Assembly: GCA_049975425.1 (NCBI GenBank)
Contig: JBNGDI010000004.1
Coordinates: 62,001 to 126,000, forward strand
Source of the DNA: HyVt-105 sp049975425
GTDB taxonomy: Bacteria > Bacteroidota > Bacteroidia > Bacteroidales > VadinHA17
Length of the DNA stretch: 64,000 nucleotides
Direction: 5' to 3'
The notes under the pieces were generated by a model. That model worked only from the letters and a program-made list of their open reading frames with translations. It did no database searches and was not told where the DNA came from. Below, piece by piece: positions 26,410 through 35,638 of this stretch. Position 1 is the stretch's first letter. Every line of letters starts with the position of its first letter. A program made the position numbers and the translations under genes.

Positions 26410-27888
26410 CTATTTCTTAAAAATTCTCAGTAGGTTATCTTTTTTATTTGCGTAAATTATGAAAACTGCAATAATCAGTGTGCTTAAAATGCTTTCCATC
26501 ATCAGATTCTTTACCGGAATAATTTCCCATATAAAATACAAACCAACAGCTATCCCGATATATTTCAGTATTTTCAGCACCTCGTATGGAACCGGATATT
26601 TTTGTTTTCCCATGAAATACGAGATCAATACCATAAGACCATAACTTGCCACATGGGCCCATGCAGAAGCGTAATATCCATACACCGGTATCAGCAACAC
26701 GTTGATCAGAATAGTCACCACCGCACCGCTCAGAGTAATCCAGGCACCGTATTTTGTCAGATCGTTTATTTTATACCATACGCTTAAATTCACAAATATC
26801 CCGTACAGCAGGTAACCAAAGGTAATGATGGGGACCACTCCCAGCGCTCCCTGATAAGATACCGGAATAATATGCTTAATGATATTAATGTATAAATTGA
26901 TTCCCAGAAACAATATCAGACTGGTAATCACAAAATATTTCATTACATCAGCATACGCTTTCCCTGCATCTTTTTCCTTTGATTCTTCGAAAAAGAAAGG
27001 TTCCAGAGCAAACCGGAACATCTGGATAAACAAGGACATTAAGACGGCAATTTTGTAATTGGCACTGTATATACCGAGTTGCTTCATAGCCGTCCCCTGA
27101 TCTGTCAACAATCTTTTTAACGCCATTTTATCCATAGCATCATTGAGTGTACCTGCCAATCCTGCCACCAACAAGGGAAAAGAATAAGTAATCATTCGTT
27201 TCCATATCATCCAGTTAAATTTCCACCTTATTTTGCATACTTCCCCAGTTAAAATGAATAATGTTACAAGGCTTCCGGCAAGGTTCCCTATAAAAACATA
27301 CACCACATCCACTTCTGGATGATATAATTTTTCAAGCCAGTATTCTTCTTTACTACCTGCCTTTTTTGGAGCCCAGTAAAGAAGAAATAATACAGATACA
27401 ACAATAACTGCAACATTAATTATTTTTATTATGCTGAATTTTAAAGCTTTGTTTTGTTGCCTCAGTCTTGCAAAAGGAATTGCGCAGAATGCATCTATAG
27501 CCACGATGGCAGAAAAAAGCAGCACATATTCAACATGGTCTGGATAAACCAGCAACCGGGCTATTTCTTTTCTCCATACCCACACCACACCGAAAAACAA
27601 TAAACCCGTTGTTAGCAGGGATATAACCGATGTGCTGAATACGGTATCCGCATCTTCCTGCTTCCTGGCAAACCGGAAATAAGCGGTTTCCATTCCATAC
27701 GTAAGAATTACCAGTAAAACCACCATGTAGGCGTACAATTCGCTTATCACACCATATTCTGCCTGATCAACAAATATCCGCGTATAGAAGGGAACCAGAA
27801 CAAGATAATTGATGAATCTGGGAACAATGGTTCCCATGCCATAAACCGCTGTTTGTCCGGCCAGCTTTCTGACAGGATTTATTTCCAT
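26410..27888 (-). CDS. Oligosaccharide flippase-type membrane protein
   Basis: A 492-residue protein with about 14 hydrophobic helices. It starts KLAGQTAVYGMGTIVPRFINY, typical of the polysaccharide biosynthesis (Wzx/MATE-like) branch of the MOP superfamily. It probably moves a lipid-linked saccharide across the inner membrane, but its fixed neighbourhood with dut and the TPR gene in Bacteroidales, away from any capsule locus, suggests a housekeeping substrate. Which lipid it flips cannot be told here. Confidence 0.83.
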   Translation of the reverse strand: MEINPVRKLAGQTAVYGMGTIVPRFINYLVLVPFYTRIFVDQAEYGVISELYAYMVVLLVILTYGMETAYFRFARKQEDADTVFSTSVISLLTTGLLFFGVVWVWRKEIARLLVYPDHVEYVLLFSAIVAIDAFCAIPFARLRQQNKALKFSIIKIINVAVIVVSVLFLLYWAPKKAGSKEEYWLEKLYHPEVDVVYVFIGNLAGSLVTLFILTGEVCKIRWKFNWMIWKRMITYSFPLLVAGLAGTLNDAMDKMALKRLLTDQGTAMKQLGIYSANYKIAVLMSLFIQMFRFALEPFFFEESKEKDAGKAYADVMKYFVITSLILFLGINLYINIIKHIIPVSYQGALGVVPIITFGYLLYGIFVNLSVWYKINDLTKYGAWITLSGAVVTILINVLLIPVYGYYASAWAHVASYGLMVLISYFMGKQKYPVPYEVLKILKYIGIAVGLYFIWEIIPVKNLMMESILSTLIIAVFIIYANKKDNLLRIFKK

Positions 27889-27913
27889 AGGCCGGTTTCT
27901 TTGGTATGAATCA

Positions 27914-28771
27914 TTAGTTAATGATACTTAGCATTGCTTCTTTTAGTCCACTGTATTTAAACGAATACCCCTCCTCCATCAGTCTCTCCGGTATCGCTTT
28001 CTGACCTCTGGTCAGAACAACAGCGCCTTCGCACAGCACCATTTTTAAAAGAATTTCAGGTATCTCCATACGAATTGTCTTTCTCCTCTTCATGCCCCAA
28101 ATCAAAGCAAACTCGTTGTAGGTGTTTACTTCCGGAGCCGTAACATTATAAACGCCATTACTGTTCTCATCATAAATGAATTTATCCAAAATTAAAACAA
28201 GGTCATTAATATGTATAAATGAAAAGCCCTGCTGTCCATTGCCCGGAATTATCAATAATCCTCTTTCATAAAACATTTTCATCTTCTCCATTATGCCCCC
28301 GTTTTTCCCCAACACCACTCCCATTCGCATAATCACGGTTTTTATCCCTGCTTCCTCCGCTTTTTTCGCTTCTTCTTCCCACTGTTTAACCACTTCGGCA
28401 AGAAAATGATCTGCAAAAGCATGGCTCTTCTCTGTATGAATTCCATGATCATTGTATATTCCTGTAGCAGAGGCAACGATAAATTTTTCAGGTGGTTCCT
28501 CACACTTTCTCATCGCTTCAATCAGATTATGTGTTGTGACGACCCTGCTACTAATGATTTCTTTTTTATCTTTTCTGTTAATACGCCCTGCTATGGATCG
28601 CCCGGCAAAATGCATCACTACATCACTTCCATTTATCATTTCGGCAAGTTTCGCCTGGGTTCCATACAAATCCTTTCTTTCCAGTTTTCTGAACCGGTAT
28701 TCTCCATCCTTCTTTTTAATGAATTCACTTCCCACAAAACCGGATGAACCACTAACAGCAATTTCCTTCAT
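27914..28771 (-). CDS. TIGR01777-type SDR epimerase
   Basis: A 285-residue extended SDR protein. It has an N-terminal GSSGFVGSEFI nucleotide-binding motif, DVVMHFAGRSIAGR (about 50-63) and SSRVVTTHNLIEAM, a close match to the YfcH/TIGR01777 family. The usual SDR catalytic Y-x3-K is replaced by an atypical region, as in this family. The physiological substrate is unknown. Its first base overlaps the last base of the patatin gene, so the two are coupled. Confidence 0.85.
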   Translation of the reverse strand: MKEIAVSGSSGFVGSEFIKKKDGEYRFRKLERKDLYGTQAKLAEMINGSDVVMHFAGRSIAGRINRKDKKEIISSRVVTTHNLIEAMRKCEEPPEKFIVASATGIYNDHGIHTEKSHAFADHFLAEVVKQWEEEAKKAEEAGIKTVIMRMGVVLGKNGGIMEKMKMFYERGLLIIPGNGQQGFSFIHINDLVLILDKFIYDENSNGVYNVTAPEVNTYNEFALIWGMKRRKTIRMEIPEILLKMVLCEGAVVLTRGQKAIPERLMEEGYSFKYSGLKEAMLSIIN

Positions 28772-31068
28772 TAATCTATACCCCTTTTATTGAATATGAT
28801 ATACCCAAAATTAAACACTATATAGAAGTTTTTGTCTTTTTTGTTGTAGTAATTCAGGCTTAATACAACCGGTCCGATACGTGAATGATAAACCAGAGCC
28901 GTTGTGTTCATCAGGTAATATCTTTTAAAGGGATTTTCATATTCCGGGACATACACTTCATCTTCCTGTATTTTCCTGATTTTTCTGTAAGGAACAAACA
29001 GATAGCTTTCGTTCGTCAAATGCCAGGATCTCCCTATTTTTAATACCGGCATAATGCCGACAGCGCCATAGTCATGGGCCCTGTAATTTTCCAGAAAAAG
29101 GGTAGAACTATGCGGAACGGGCTGAAAGGACCTAGCATTGATAATGGTAGCATAATAATTATCCTGCAGCTGCATGCTTGACACATATACTTCACCATAT
29201 AATCCAACATTCCATTTTCTGTTGATTCTCAAATACTTTTTCCATTGTGCTTCAAAGCTGAAGTATTTATAATCCGTTTCAGATTTTTCCTCCAGCCTGC
29301 TACGTGATCCAGGAATAAACGTGGTAATTCCCCCTGTGTATCTAATTCCTGCCCATACTTTCTCCCCGGAGGTAGGATATTGAATATGGTTCAGATTGCT
29401 TCTTCCAAAACCTGTATTTACAGTATAATAATCATACCTTGACTTATCGGTTGTATCGGTTTGTGAAAATTTCAGTACCTGATAATACGAATCGTTCATT
29501 CTTCCGGCAGCCAAGCTCAACTTAAAGGCATTATTGTTCCCGTAAGGCATGGCAAAATCTATCCTGAAGTTGCCCTCATCCTTAATAATATAGGATGGTC
29601 TTACATCTTCAAAGAACGGATCGGGACTGCTGTTGTAAAAATCCCATCTGTTTAGCGTAGTGGATATCTGTGTATAGAACGGCACGCGAGTTGGATAGTC
29701 AAACCTGACTTTCATTTGCGCACTGCTGTATAGTCTTCCGAAATATGCATTGGCACCAATTTTCATGGAGGTATTGCTCAGGCTGTTGTATTCAAATCCG
29801 GCATATCCCTGATTGATACTGCTGGAGGCAATATTTCCGCCAACCTTAACTTTCATTCTGTCTGCCACCCGTACATCAAGATTCAGGATATACCCGGTTT
29901 TTTCCTGATCATAGGTAGCGGTAGGGTATACTTTTGATACCAATTCGTCGGCAACCAGCCTGAAATAATTTTCCCTCAATTCTTCCATATTCAATACTTT
30001 CCCCTCTTTCCATATACTGTTTGCAACATATTCCGCCTGTTCCTCATTTACTCCTTCTATGTTCAGTTCTATAAAATTCATTTCCGGTATCCGGCTTCTG
30101 AAACCATCTCTTCTGGCCTTTAATTCCGCAGCACTTATCCGCCTGCTTATCTTCCTTTTAATGTTTCCAATATGCAGATAGGCTGCATCATATCCTTTTT
30201 TCATGATTTCATCCGCATATTGAAAATCAAGAATTTTAATTTCCTCCAGACTGGTTTCTATCAGCACCCCCATTGAATCATCTATGGCATATTCCGTTTT
30301 TGCCAGCAACATATTTTCAAGTTGCAGTAACAAGTCCTCCTCGGTGGGTTCAGGTGAATTTGAGGCGGTCTTACTTCCTATGACAAAATCCGGTTTAAAT
30401 TCTTCAACCATAATATCCACAGGAAAATTATTATGCATTCCTCCGTCAAACAAAAGGGTACCTTCAATACGAATGGGCTTGAAATAAAACGGATACGTCA
30501 TCGAGGCCCTCACGGCTTTTGCCAGGTCGCCTTTTTTCAGAACCACAGGTCGGTTGCTGTGTATATCCGAAGCAATGCAGCGGTAAGGTACCATCAGACT
30601 ATCAAATACATTCCCGGCGGCAGCAGAGGCACCGGCCAGAATTTCCATAAACGCAAAATCCATGGGTTCAGTAGAAATGAGGTTACTTGGAAGAGCCGGT
30701 TTTGGAACAGAATCCTTAAGTGAAATATCCAGAGTAAACATTGATGCTTCCGGATCATCCTGCTTGAAATAATAATAATATTTCCTGTTGATTTCACCCG
30801 AAGCCCACCTCAGAAAGTCTTCTGAAAGGGCCAGGTCGGTCATTTCCTCCACACTGTACCCCGATGCATAAAGGGCACCTATAATAGCCCCCATGGAGGT
30901 TCCAGTAATGTAATCAATGGGTATTTCATTTTCTTCCAGTGCCTTTATCACACCTATATGCGCCAGGCCCTTTGCACCTCCCCCACTCAGTACCAGACCT
31001 ATTTCCTGTCCGGATAAAGTACACCACCCAGTGAACAGCAAAATAATAACGACAATTTTCCGAACCAT
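28771..31068 (-). CDS. Patatin-like phospholipase with outer-membrane barrel
   Basis: A 765-residue protein: signal peptide (1-20), patatin domain (about 25-300) and a C-terminal beta-barrel region (about 400-765) of alternating aromatic strands, ending in the terminal strand FYIVFNFGYIIF. Patatin residues are intact: oxyanion loop GGGAKGLAHIGV, nucleophile GTSMG and catalytic Asp in DGGMHNNFPVD. A POTRA-like segment (LNIEGVNEEQAEYVANSIW) links the two. The architecture is that of PlpD-type Bam-family proteins that display a phospholipase at the outer membrane. It is the first gene of the long minus operon down to ybeY. Confidence 0.9.
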   Translation of the reverse strand: MVRKIVVIILLFTGWCTLSGQEIGLVLSGGGAKGLAHIGVIKALEENEIPIDYITGTSMGAIIGALYASGYSVEEMTDLALSEDFLRWASGEINRKYYYYFKQDDPEASMFTLDISLKDSVPKPALPSNLISTEPMDFAFMEILAGASAAAGNVFDSLMVPYRCIASDIHSNRPVVLKKGDLAKAVRASMTYPFYFKPIRIEGTLLFDGGMHNNFPVDIMVEEFKPDFVIGSKTASNSPEPTEEDLLLQLENMLLAKTEYAIDDSMGVLIETSLEEIKILDFQYADEIMKKGYDAAYLHIGNIKRKISRRISAAELKARRDGFRSRIPEMNFIELNIEGVNEEQAEYVANSIWKEGKVLNMEELRENYFRLVADELVSKVYPTATYDQEKTGYILNLDVRVADRMKVKVGGNIASSSINQGYAGFEYNSLSNTSMKIGANAYFGRLYSSAQMKVRFDYPTRVPFYTQISTTLNRWDFYNSSPDPFFEDVRPSYIIKDEGNFRIDFAMPYGNNNAFKLSLAAGRMNDSYYQVLKFSQTDTTDKSRYDYYTVNTGFGRSNLNHIQYPTSGEKVWAGIRYTGGITTFIPGSRSRLEEKSETDYKYFSFEAQWKKYLRINRKWNVGLYGEVYVSSMQLQDNYYATIINARSFQPVPHSSTLFLENYRAHDYGAVGIMPVLKIGRSWHLTNESYLFVPYRKIRKIQEDEVYVPEYENPFKRYYLMNTTALVYHSRIGPVVLSLNYYNKKDKNFYIVFNFGYIIFNKRGID

Positions 31069-31096
31069 GAAACTCCTACTATTTTTTGATTTTCTC

Positions 31097-31104
31097 CAAA
31101 ATTA
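31097..31104 (-). promoter_or_regulatory. Putative -7 box of the patatin operon
   Basis: On the minus strand TAATTTTG matches TAnnTTTG, 29 bases before ATG 31068. Confidence 0.5.
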
Positions 31105-31111
31105 GGCTTTT

Positions 31112-31130
31112 CAGCCGTATTTAACGGCTG
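31112..31130. repeat. Hairpin between divergent promoters
   Basis: CAGCCGT (31112-31118) and ACGGCTG (31124-31130) are perfect inverted arms around ATTTA. The element lies between the -7 boxes of the divergent patatin and PPIase genes. It is upstream of both genes, so it is more likely an operator or structural element than a terminator. Confidence 0.4.
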
Positions 31131-31148
31131 TTTTCCGCTGATTTTCTC

Positions 31149-31156
31149 TATTTTTG
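31149..31156 (+). promoter_or_regulatory. Putative -7 box of PPIase-pheS
   Basis: TATTTTTG matches TAnnTTTG, 42 bases before ATG 31199. It excludes the longer TTG-started frame at 31154. Confidence 0.5.
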
Positions 31157-31198
31157 TGTCGTCATGCTAGAAGTCTTTTTTCTCAAGTAAATATTTTG

Positions 31199-32017
31199 AT
31201 GATACACATTCGCTACTATTTTATTCTACTCTTTGCATGCAGTATTTCTTTTTTTTCCTCCTGCTCCGAACGGGAGTCAAACGGGACGCTGGTCAGGATC
31301 AACACAAATATTGGTGAAATTCATGTCAGGCTTTACGATGATACTTCGCTTCACCGGGATAATTTTGTTCAACTGGCCAGAGACGGTTTTTACAATAACA
31401 CCCTTTTTCACCGGGTGATCCATGAATTTATGATCCAGGGAGGCGATCCGGATTCCCGTCATGCCGACCCTCATGACATGCTTGGAAACGGAGGCCCTGG
31501 ATATACCGTACCCGCAGAAATACGTTCTCATCTTTTCCACAAAAAAGGAGCCCTGGCAGCAGCAAGGCTCGGCGACCGGGACAATCCGGAAAAGGCCTCT
31601 TCAGGATCACAGTTCTATATCGTTCACGGCAGGTTATGGACCGATCAGGAGCTGGATGAAATGGAAACAAGAATCAATGAAATGCTCAGGCAATCTATTT
31701 TTTATAAGAGACTACATCACCAGAAGCAACTAAATGCTGAACGCGAAAGTCCTCTTAACGATGAGCAACTGCAGGAACTGGCCATGATCGAGGCCCAGGA
31801 GCAATGGCTTGAAAATGAACCTTACAGTATTCCCGAAGAACAAAGGGAAGTATATCGTACAATTGGCGGTACACCCCACCTTGACGGCAGTTATACAGTA
31901 TTCGGCGAAGTGGTTAAAGGGCTCGATGTGGTGGATAAGATTGCTTCTACTCCCACAGCACCAAACGACCGCCCGCTTACCGATATTCGCATTTTAACCA
32001 TGAAAGTATCCAAATAA
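31199..32017 (+). CDS. Cyclophilin-type peptidyl-prolyl isomerase, lipoprotein
   Basis: A 272-residue protein with a lipoprotein signal (FFSSC, Cys about 22) and a cyclophilin domain: FHRVIHEFMIQGGDP contains the active-site Arg and the Phe-Met-Gln triad, and GSQFYIVHG is the second half of the site. A helical insertion of about 60 residues (ETRINEMLRQSIFYKR onward) splits the C-terminal part, as in other Bacteroidetes members. It should assist folding of envelope proteins in the periplasm. It precedes pheS by 9 bases. Confidence 0.9.
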   Translation: MIHIRYYFILLFACSISFFSSCSERESNGTLVRINTNIGEIHVRLYDDTSLHRDNFVQLARDGFYNNTLFHRVIHEFMIQGGDPDSRHADPHDMLGNGGPGYTVPAEIRSHLFHKKGALAAARLGDRDNPEKASSGSQFYIVHGRLWTDQELDEMETRINEMLRQSIFYKRLHHQKQLNAERESPLNDEQLQELAMIEAQEQWLENEPYSIPEEQREVYRTIGGTPHLDGSYTVFGEVVKGLDVVDKIASTPTAPNDRPLTDIRILTMKVSK

Positions 32018-32026
32018 CCGAATGGC

Positions 32027-33046
32027 ATGAAAGAACTGATCCGGAAATATTTGCAGGAAGCATCCCGTTTTGAGGCTGCCGGGCCCGATGAGCTGGAGGC
32101 TTACCGTATCAAATATCTTGGGAAAAAAGGCATTATTCCCGATTTGTTTTCCCGTTTCAGGAATCTTGATCCTTCCGAAAAGAAAGAAACGGGTAAATTG
32201 ATCAACGAACTGAAAGAGCTTGTATTGAACAAAGTGCGTGAGCAAAAGGAAAAACTCGAAACCACCCGTAGCAATTCTTCTGCATTAGACCTGAGCCTTC
32301 CCGCAGAACCTTATCAACTGGGTTCCAGGCATCCTGTATCCATCGTAAAAAATGAAATGATCGGTATTCTTCAACGCATGGGCTTTACCATAGCTGAAGG
32401 CCCCGATATTGAGGACGACTGGCACAATTTTACCGCCCTGAATTTTCCTCAGGAACATCCTGCCAGGGATATGCAGGATACTTTTTTTATTGAGAAAAAT
32501 CCGGATATTGTTCTCAGAACACATACCTCGGGGGTACAGGTGAGGGTGATGGAGCAAAACGAACCTCCCATCCGTATCATAGCTCCCGGAAGGGTTTTCA
32601 GGAATGAAGCCATATCGGCCCGCGCACACTGTATATTTCACCAGATTGAAGGCCTGTATATCGATCGTGATGTATCGTGGGCCGATCTACGTCAGGCGTT
32701 GTTGTATTTTTCAAAAGAGATGTTCGGAAAAGACACACATATCAGGTTAAGACCCTCTTTTTTCCCGTTTACCGAACCCTCTGCAGAACTGGATATTTCC
32801 TGTATGATTTGCGGAGGAAAAGGCTGTCCGGTTTGCAAATACAGCGGATGGGTTGAAATTCTCGGATGCGGAATGGTCGACCCCAACGTGCTGGCCAGCT
32901 GCCATATCGACCCGAAAAAATATTCAGGATATGCTTTCGGAATGGGTATTGAACGAACAGCCCTCAATATCTACCAGATCCATGACCTCAGGTTGTTTTT
33001 CGAGAACGATATCCGCTTCCTGAACCAGTTTAAATCGGCTATTTAA
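32027..33046 (+). CDS. pheS: Phenylalanine-tRNA ligase alpha subunit
   Basis: A 339-residue class II synthetase subunit. An N-terminal coiled coil (about 1-85) for tRNA binding is followed by the catalytic core: GSRHPVSIVKNEMIGILQ, motif 2 RVFRNEAISARAHCIFHQIEGL and motif 3 GMGIERTAL. A small Cys cluster (CMICGGKGCPVCKYSG) is the insertion often found in bacterial PheS. The partner pheT is not adjacent, which is usual in Bacteroidetes. It converges with the OsmC gene with a 19-base gap. Confidence 0.97.
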   Translation: MKELIRKYLQEASRFEAAGPDELEAYRIKYLGKKGIIPDLFSRFRNLDPSEKKETGKLINELKELVLNKVREQKEKLETTRSNSSALDLSLPAEPYQLGSRHPVSIVKNEMIGILQRMGFTIAEGPDIEDDWHNFTALNFPQEHPARDMQDTFFIEKNPDIVLRTHTSGVQVRVMEQNEPPIRIIAPGRVFRNEAISARAHCIFHQIEGLYIDRDVSWADLRQALLYFSKEMFGKDTHIRLRPSFFPFTEPSAELDISCMICGGKGCPVCKYSGWVEILGCGMVDPNVLASCHIDPKKYSGYAFGMGIERTALNIYQIHDLRLFFENDIRFLNQFKSAI

Positions 33047-33065
33047 CATCTACTGGCCTTCACAA

Positions 33066-33494
33066 TCATTCTAATTCCTGCCCGTTGATCAGAATCCGGG
33101 TTGACAGCTCCATGGCTTTTCTGTATGACACGCTAACACCACAATACCTTTCTTCCGACAGGCTGACGGCTTTTTTAATTTTATCTTCAGGAAGATCTCT
33201 TCCTGTAAATTCAAAAATAACTTCCATTTTGTAATAATGTTTCGGATGCTCTTCTGTCAGATATCCTTCTACTCTGATATTCAGGTTGTCAATGTCAACC
33301 CGCATTTTTTTCAGAATAGAAACCACATCCATTCCCGTGCATCCGCCCAGAGCAGCCATCATCAGTGGTTTTGGCCTGGGGCCCCGGTTGTTTCCACCCA
33401 CTTCCGGATCAGCATCGATAGGAAACCTGTGACCGTTCATTTGCACTTCGAACCCCAGGTTATCTAACCAGGTCACATTTACCAATTCTTTCAT
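33066..33494 (-). CDS. OsmC-family protein
   Basis: A 142-residue OsmC/YhfA-type protein: GNNRGPRPKPLMMAALGGCTGMDVVSIL holds the first conserved Cys, and LSEERYCGVS the second. The pair acts as a peroxidatic thiol centre in OsmC/Ohr proteins. The YhfA-like branch is the closest guess. ATG 33494 (MKELVNVTW) is chosen over a 22-residue longer frame whose extra sequence does not look like the family. It is divergent from the Crp/Fnr gene, 100 bases away. Confidence 0.85.
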   Translation of the reverse strand: MKELVNVTWLDNLGFEVQMNGHRFPIDADPEVGGNNRGPRPKPLMMAALGGCTGMDVVSILKKMRVDIDNLNIRVEGYLTEEHPKHYYKMEVIFEFTGRDLPEDKIKKAVSLSEERYCGVSVSYRKAMELSTRILINGQELE

Positions 33495-33594
33495 ATCTTT
33501 ACGTTTAAATTTGCAGGCGCTAATATACTTGGTTTTCATCTGTTCTGCAAACCGAATCATATTTTATATATGCCTGTTATTTAGGCCGTTAAAC

Positions 33595-34302
33595 ATGAAA
33601 AACTTTCAGCATATTCCTCAGTGTGAAACCTGTTCTCTTGAAAATAATTCTCTTTTCAGGCATCTATCCCAGGAAGAGTTTGATCATCTTAATTACCATA
33701 AAACTTGCTATTTCCATAAAAGAGGAGAAATCATCTATCATGAAGGAAGCCGCATCAGCGGGTCTTATTGCATCAACAGGGGTATTATTAAAATTTACAA
33801 AACGGGTATCGACGGTAAAGAACAGATTATCCTTTTTGCCAAACCCGGTGATATCATAGGTTACCGGTCCATTCTCAGCAACGAACTGGCCTGTACCTCA
33901 TCAAAGGTTATTGAGGACACCACCCTGTGTTTCATACCGGCCGATACACTCATTTCGCTGGTGAAATCGAATCCCAATTTTTCCATGGAACTGATGAAGC
34001 TTGCCTGCAAAGAATTAGGAGAAGCCAATGCATATATCACTGATATTGCCCAGAAAACAGTTCGTGAAAGACTGGCGGAGATACTGATTCACCTGAAAGA
34101 TAATTTCGGTCTTGACCAGGATAATGTTCTTCAGATTTCCCTTACCCGTGAAGAACTGGCAAATATTGTCGGAACAGCTACCGAATCGGTTATACGACTT
34201 CTTTCAGAATTTAAAACAGACGGATTAATCGACCTGAACGGAAGAAAAATCAAGATTCAGGATGTGCAGGGACTTACAAAAATTGGAAATGTGTTTCGAT
34301 GA
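33595..34302 (+). CDS. Crp/Fnr-family regulator
   Basis: A 235-residue regulator. It has an N-terminal cyclic-nucleotide-binding fold (about 20-135, with IIYHEGSRISGSYCINRGIIKIYK) and a C-terminal helix-turn-helix (SLTREELANIVGTATESVIRLLSEF, then the wing GLIDLNGRKIKI). The start CETCSLENNSLF carries two Cys but not an FNR-like four-Cys cluster set. Effector and targets are unknown; the divergent OsmC gene is the natural first candidate. ATG 33595 fits the conserved N-terminus; the upstream frame is not credible. Confidence 0.88.
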   Translation: MKNFQHIPQCETCSLENNSLFRHLSQEEFDHLNYHKTCYFHKRGEIIYHEGSRISGSYCINRGIIKIYKTGIDGKEQIILFAKPGDIIGYRSILSNELACTSSKVIEDTTLCFIPADTLISLVKSNPNFSMELMKLACKELGEANAYITDIAQKTVRERLAEILIHLKDNFGLDQDNVLQISLTREELANIVGTATESVIRLLSEFKTDGLIDLNGRKIKIQDVQGLTKIGNVFR

Positions 34303-34341
34303 TAACTGGCATTTACCTTATATAATGCCATTCGGTCTGTA

Positions 34342-34512
34342 TCAGTCGAGAATATTATTGAAGATAACATAAAATATGAATCCAAGCAATATCAGTCCTC
34401 CACTGATCATAAGCATCACATTGCTTTCCATTCGGTTAAATTCTGTGTAGGCCAGCACAACGACGCCTGCAAAAATGAATATAATGCCGAAACGTTTTAG
34501 AAATTCTTTCAT
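34342..34512 (-). CDS. Small two-span membrane protein, 56 residues
   Basis: A short gene read directly from the minus strand. It begins MKEFLKRFGIIFIFAGVVVL and has two hydrophobic helices (about 8-21 and 33-51) joined by a polar loop (AYTEFNRMESN), ending FNNILD. The frame is clean from ATG 34512 to TGA 34342-34344. It lies 66 bases after ruvB on the same strand and could be the tail of the nadA-MORN-ruvB run. Small membrane proteins of this form recur in Bacteroidetes, without known function. Confidence 0.7.
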   Translation of the reverse strand: MKEFLKRFGIIFIFAGVVVLAYTEFNRMESNVMLMISGGLILLGFIFYVIFNNILD

Positions 34513-34578
34513 TTTCCTGTCAATTAATCTTGGTTCGTTTTCAGGTGCTAAATTTAACTATTTTTGTTTCAACTCAAT

Positions 34579-35616
34579 TCAATCAAACAAGCTTTTTAAA
34601 TGTCCCGGTAACTTTTTTCCCATATGCCGGTATGCTCTTTCAGTAACCACTCTTCCCCTGGGCGTTCGTTTGATGTATCCTTCTTTTATTAAAAACGGTT
34701 CATACACTTCTTCCAGAGTGTCGGCGTCTTCTCCCACCGAAGTGGCAATATTTCCTATTCCAACCGGCCCGCCACCAAATTTTTCCAGAATGGTTGAAAG
34801 TATCTTGTTATCCATCTGATCCAAGCCGTGTTTATCTATTTTTAGTGCATCAAGTGCAATTCTTGAAATTTCCAGATCGATAGTACCATCCCCTTTTACC
34901 ATGGCAAAATCCCTGATCCTTCGCAACAGGGAATTGGCTATCCTGGGTGTTCCCCTGCTTCTACCGGCAATTTCAGCAGCCGCCTTATCGCTGATCCTTA
35001 TTTTCAGAATTCCTGCTGATCGTTTTACAATTCCCTCCAGGACGGAGACATCATAATATTCGAGGTGTGAAGTGATACCAAACCGTGAGCGCAATGGACC
35101 GGTAAGCAATCCCGATCGGGTAGTAGCACCAATCAGGGTAAACGGATGCAGGTTCAATTGAACCGAGCGTGCCCCGGGGCCCTTATCAATCATTATATCA
35201 ATCCTGAAATCTTCCATGGCCGAATAAAGGTATTCTTCCACCACGGGCGATAAACGGTGAATTTCATCAATAAACAGTACATCGAACGGTTCCAGGCCCG
35301 TTAATAAACCGGCCAGGTCTCCGGGTTTGTCAACAACCGGCCCTGAGGTAACCCGAATATTCACATTCATTTCATGGGCGATAATATAAGCCAGCGTAGT
35401 TTTTCCAAGTCCTGGCGGACCATGGATCAATACATGATCCAGTGCTTCTTCCCTCATTCGGGCAGCCTGGACAAAGATTTTCAGGTTTTCGACCGTTTCT
35501 GTCTGACCCCTGAATTCATCAAATATCGGTGGTCTTAATTTTTTCTCCAGCTCCTGGTCTTTTTCATCAATCGCCCCGTCGTGAATGTCGTAATATTTTT
35601 TGTCTTCGTTTTCCAT
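34579..35616 (-). CDS. ruvB: Holliday junction branch migration ATPase
   Basis: A 345-residue AAA+ motor. Walker A is HGPPGLGKTTL (about 64-74), Walker B FIDEIHRLSP, the sensor and arginine-finger region GATTRSGLLTGPLRSRF, and the C-terminal winged helix has RTPRGRVVTERAYRHMG. With RuvA it drives branch migration at Holliday junctions. Neither ruvA nor ruvC is in the window. It follows the MORN-repeat gene by 22 bases. Confidence 0.97.
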   Translation of the reverse strand: MENEDKKYYDIHDGAIDEKDQELEKKLRPPIFDEFRGQTETVENLKIFVQAARMREEALDHVLIHGPPGLGKTTLAYIIAHEMNVNIRVTSGPVVDKPGDLAGLLTGLEPFDVLFIDEIHRLSPVVEEYLYSAMEDFRIDIMIDKGPGARSVQLNLHPFTLIGATTRSGLLTGPLRSRFGITSHLEYYDVSVLEGIVKRSAGILKIRISDKAAAEIAGRSRGTPRIANSLLRRIRDFAMVKGDGTIDLEISRIALDALKIDKHGLDQMDNKILSTILEKFGGGPVGIGNIATSVGEDADTLEEVYEPFLIKEGYIKRTPRGRVVTERAYRHMGKKLPGHLKSLFD

Positions 35617-35638
35617 TTTTTTTTTATACCCATCGGTG

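Noticed and set aside
34307..34330. Inverted repeat TGGCATT/AATGCCA between convergent Crp/Fnr and small membrane protein genes
   Set aside because: Ten-base loop and no T tract on either strand, so not a convincing terminator.
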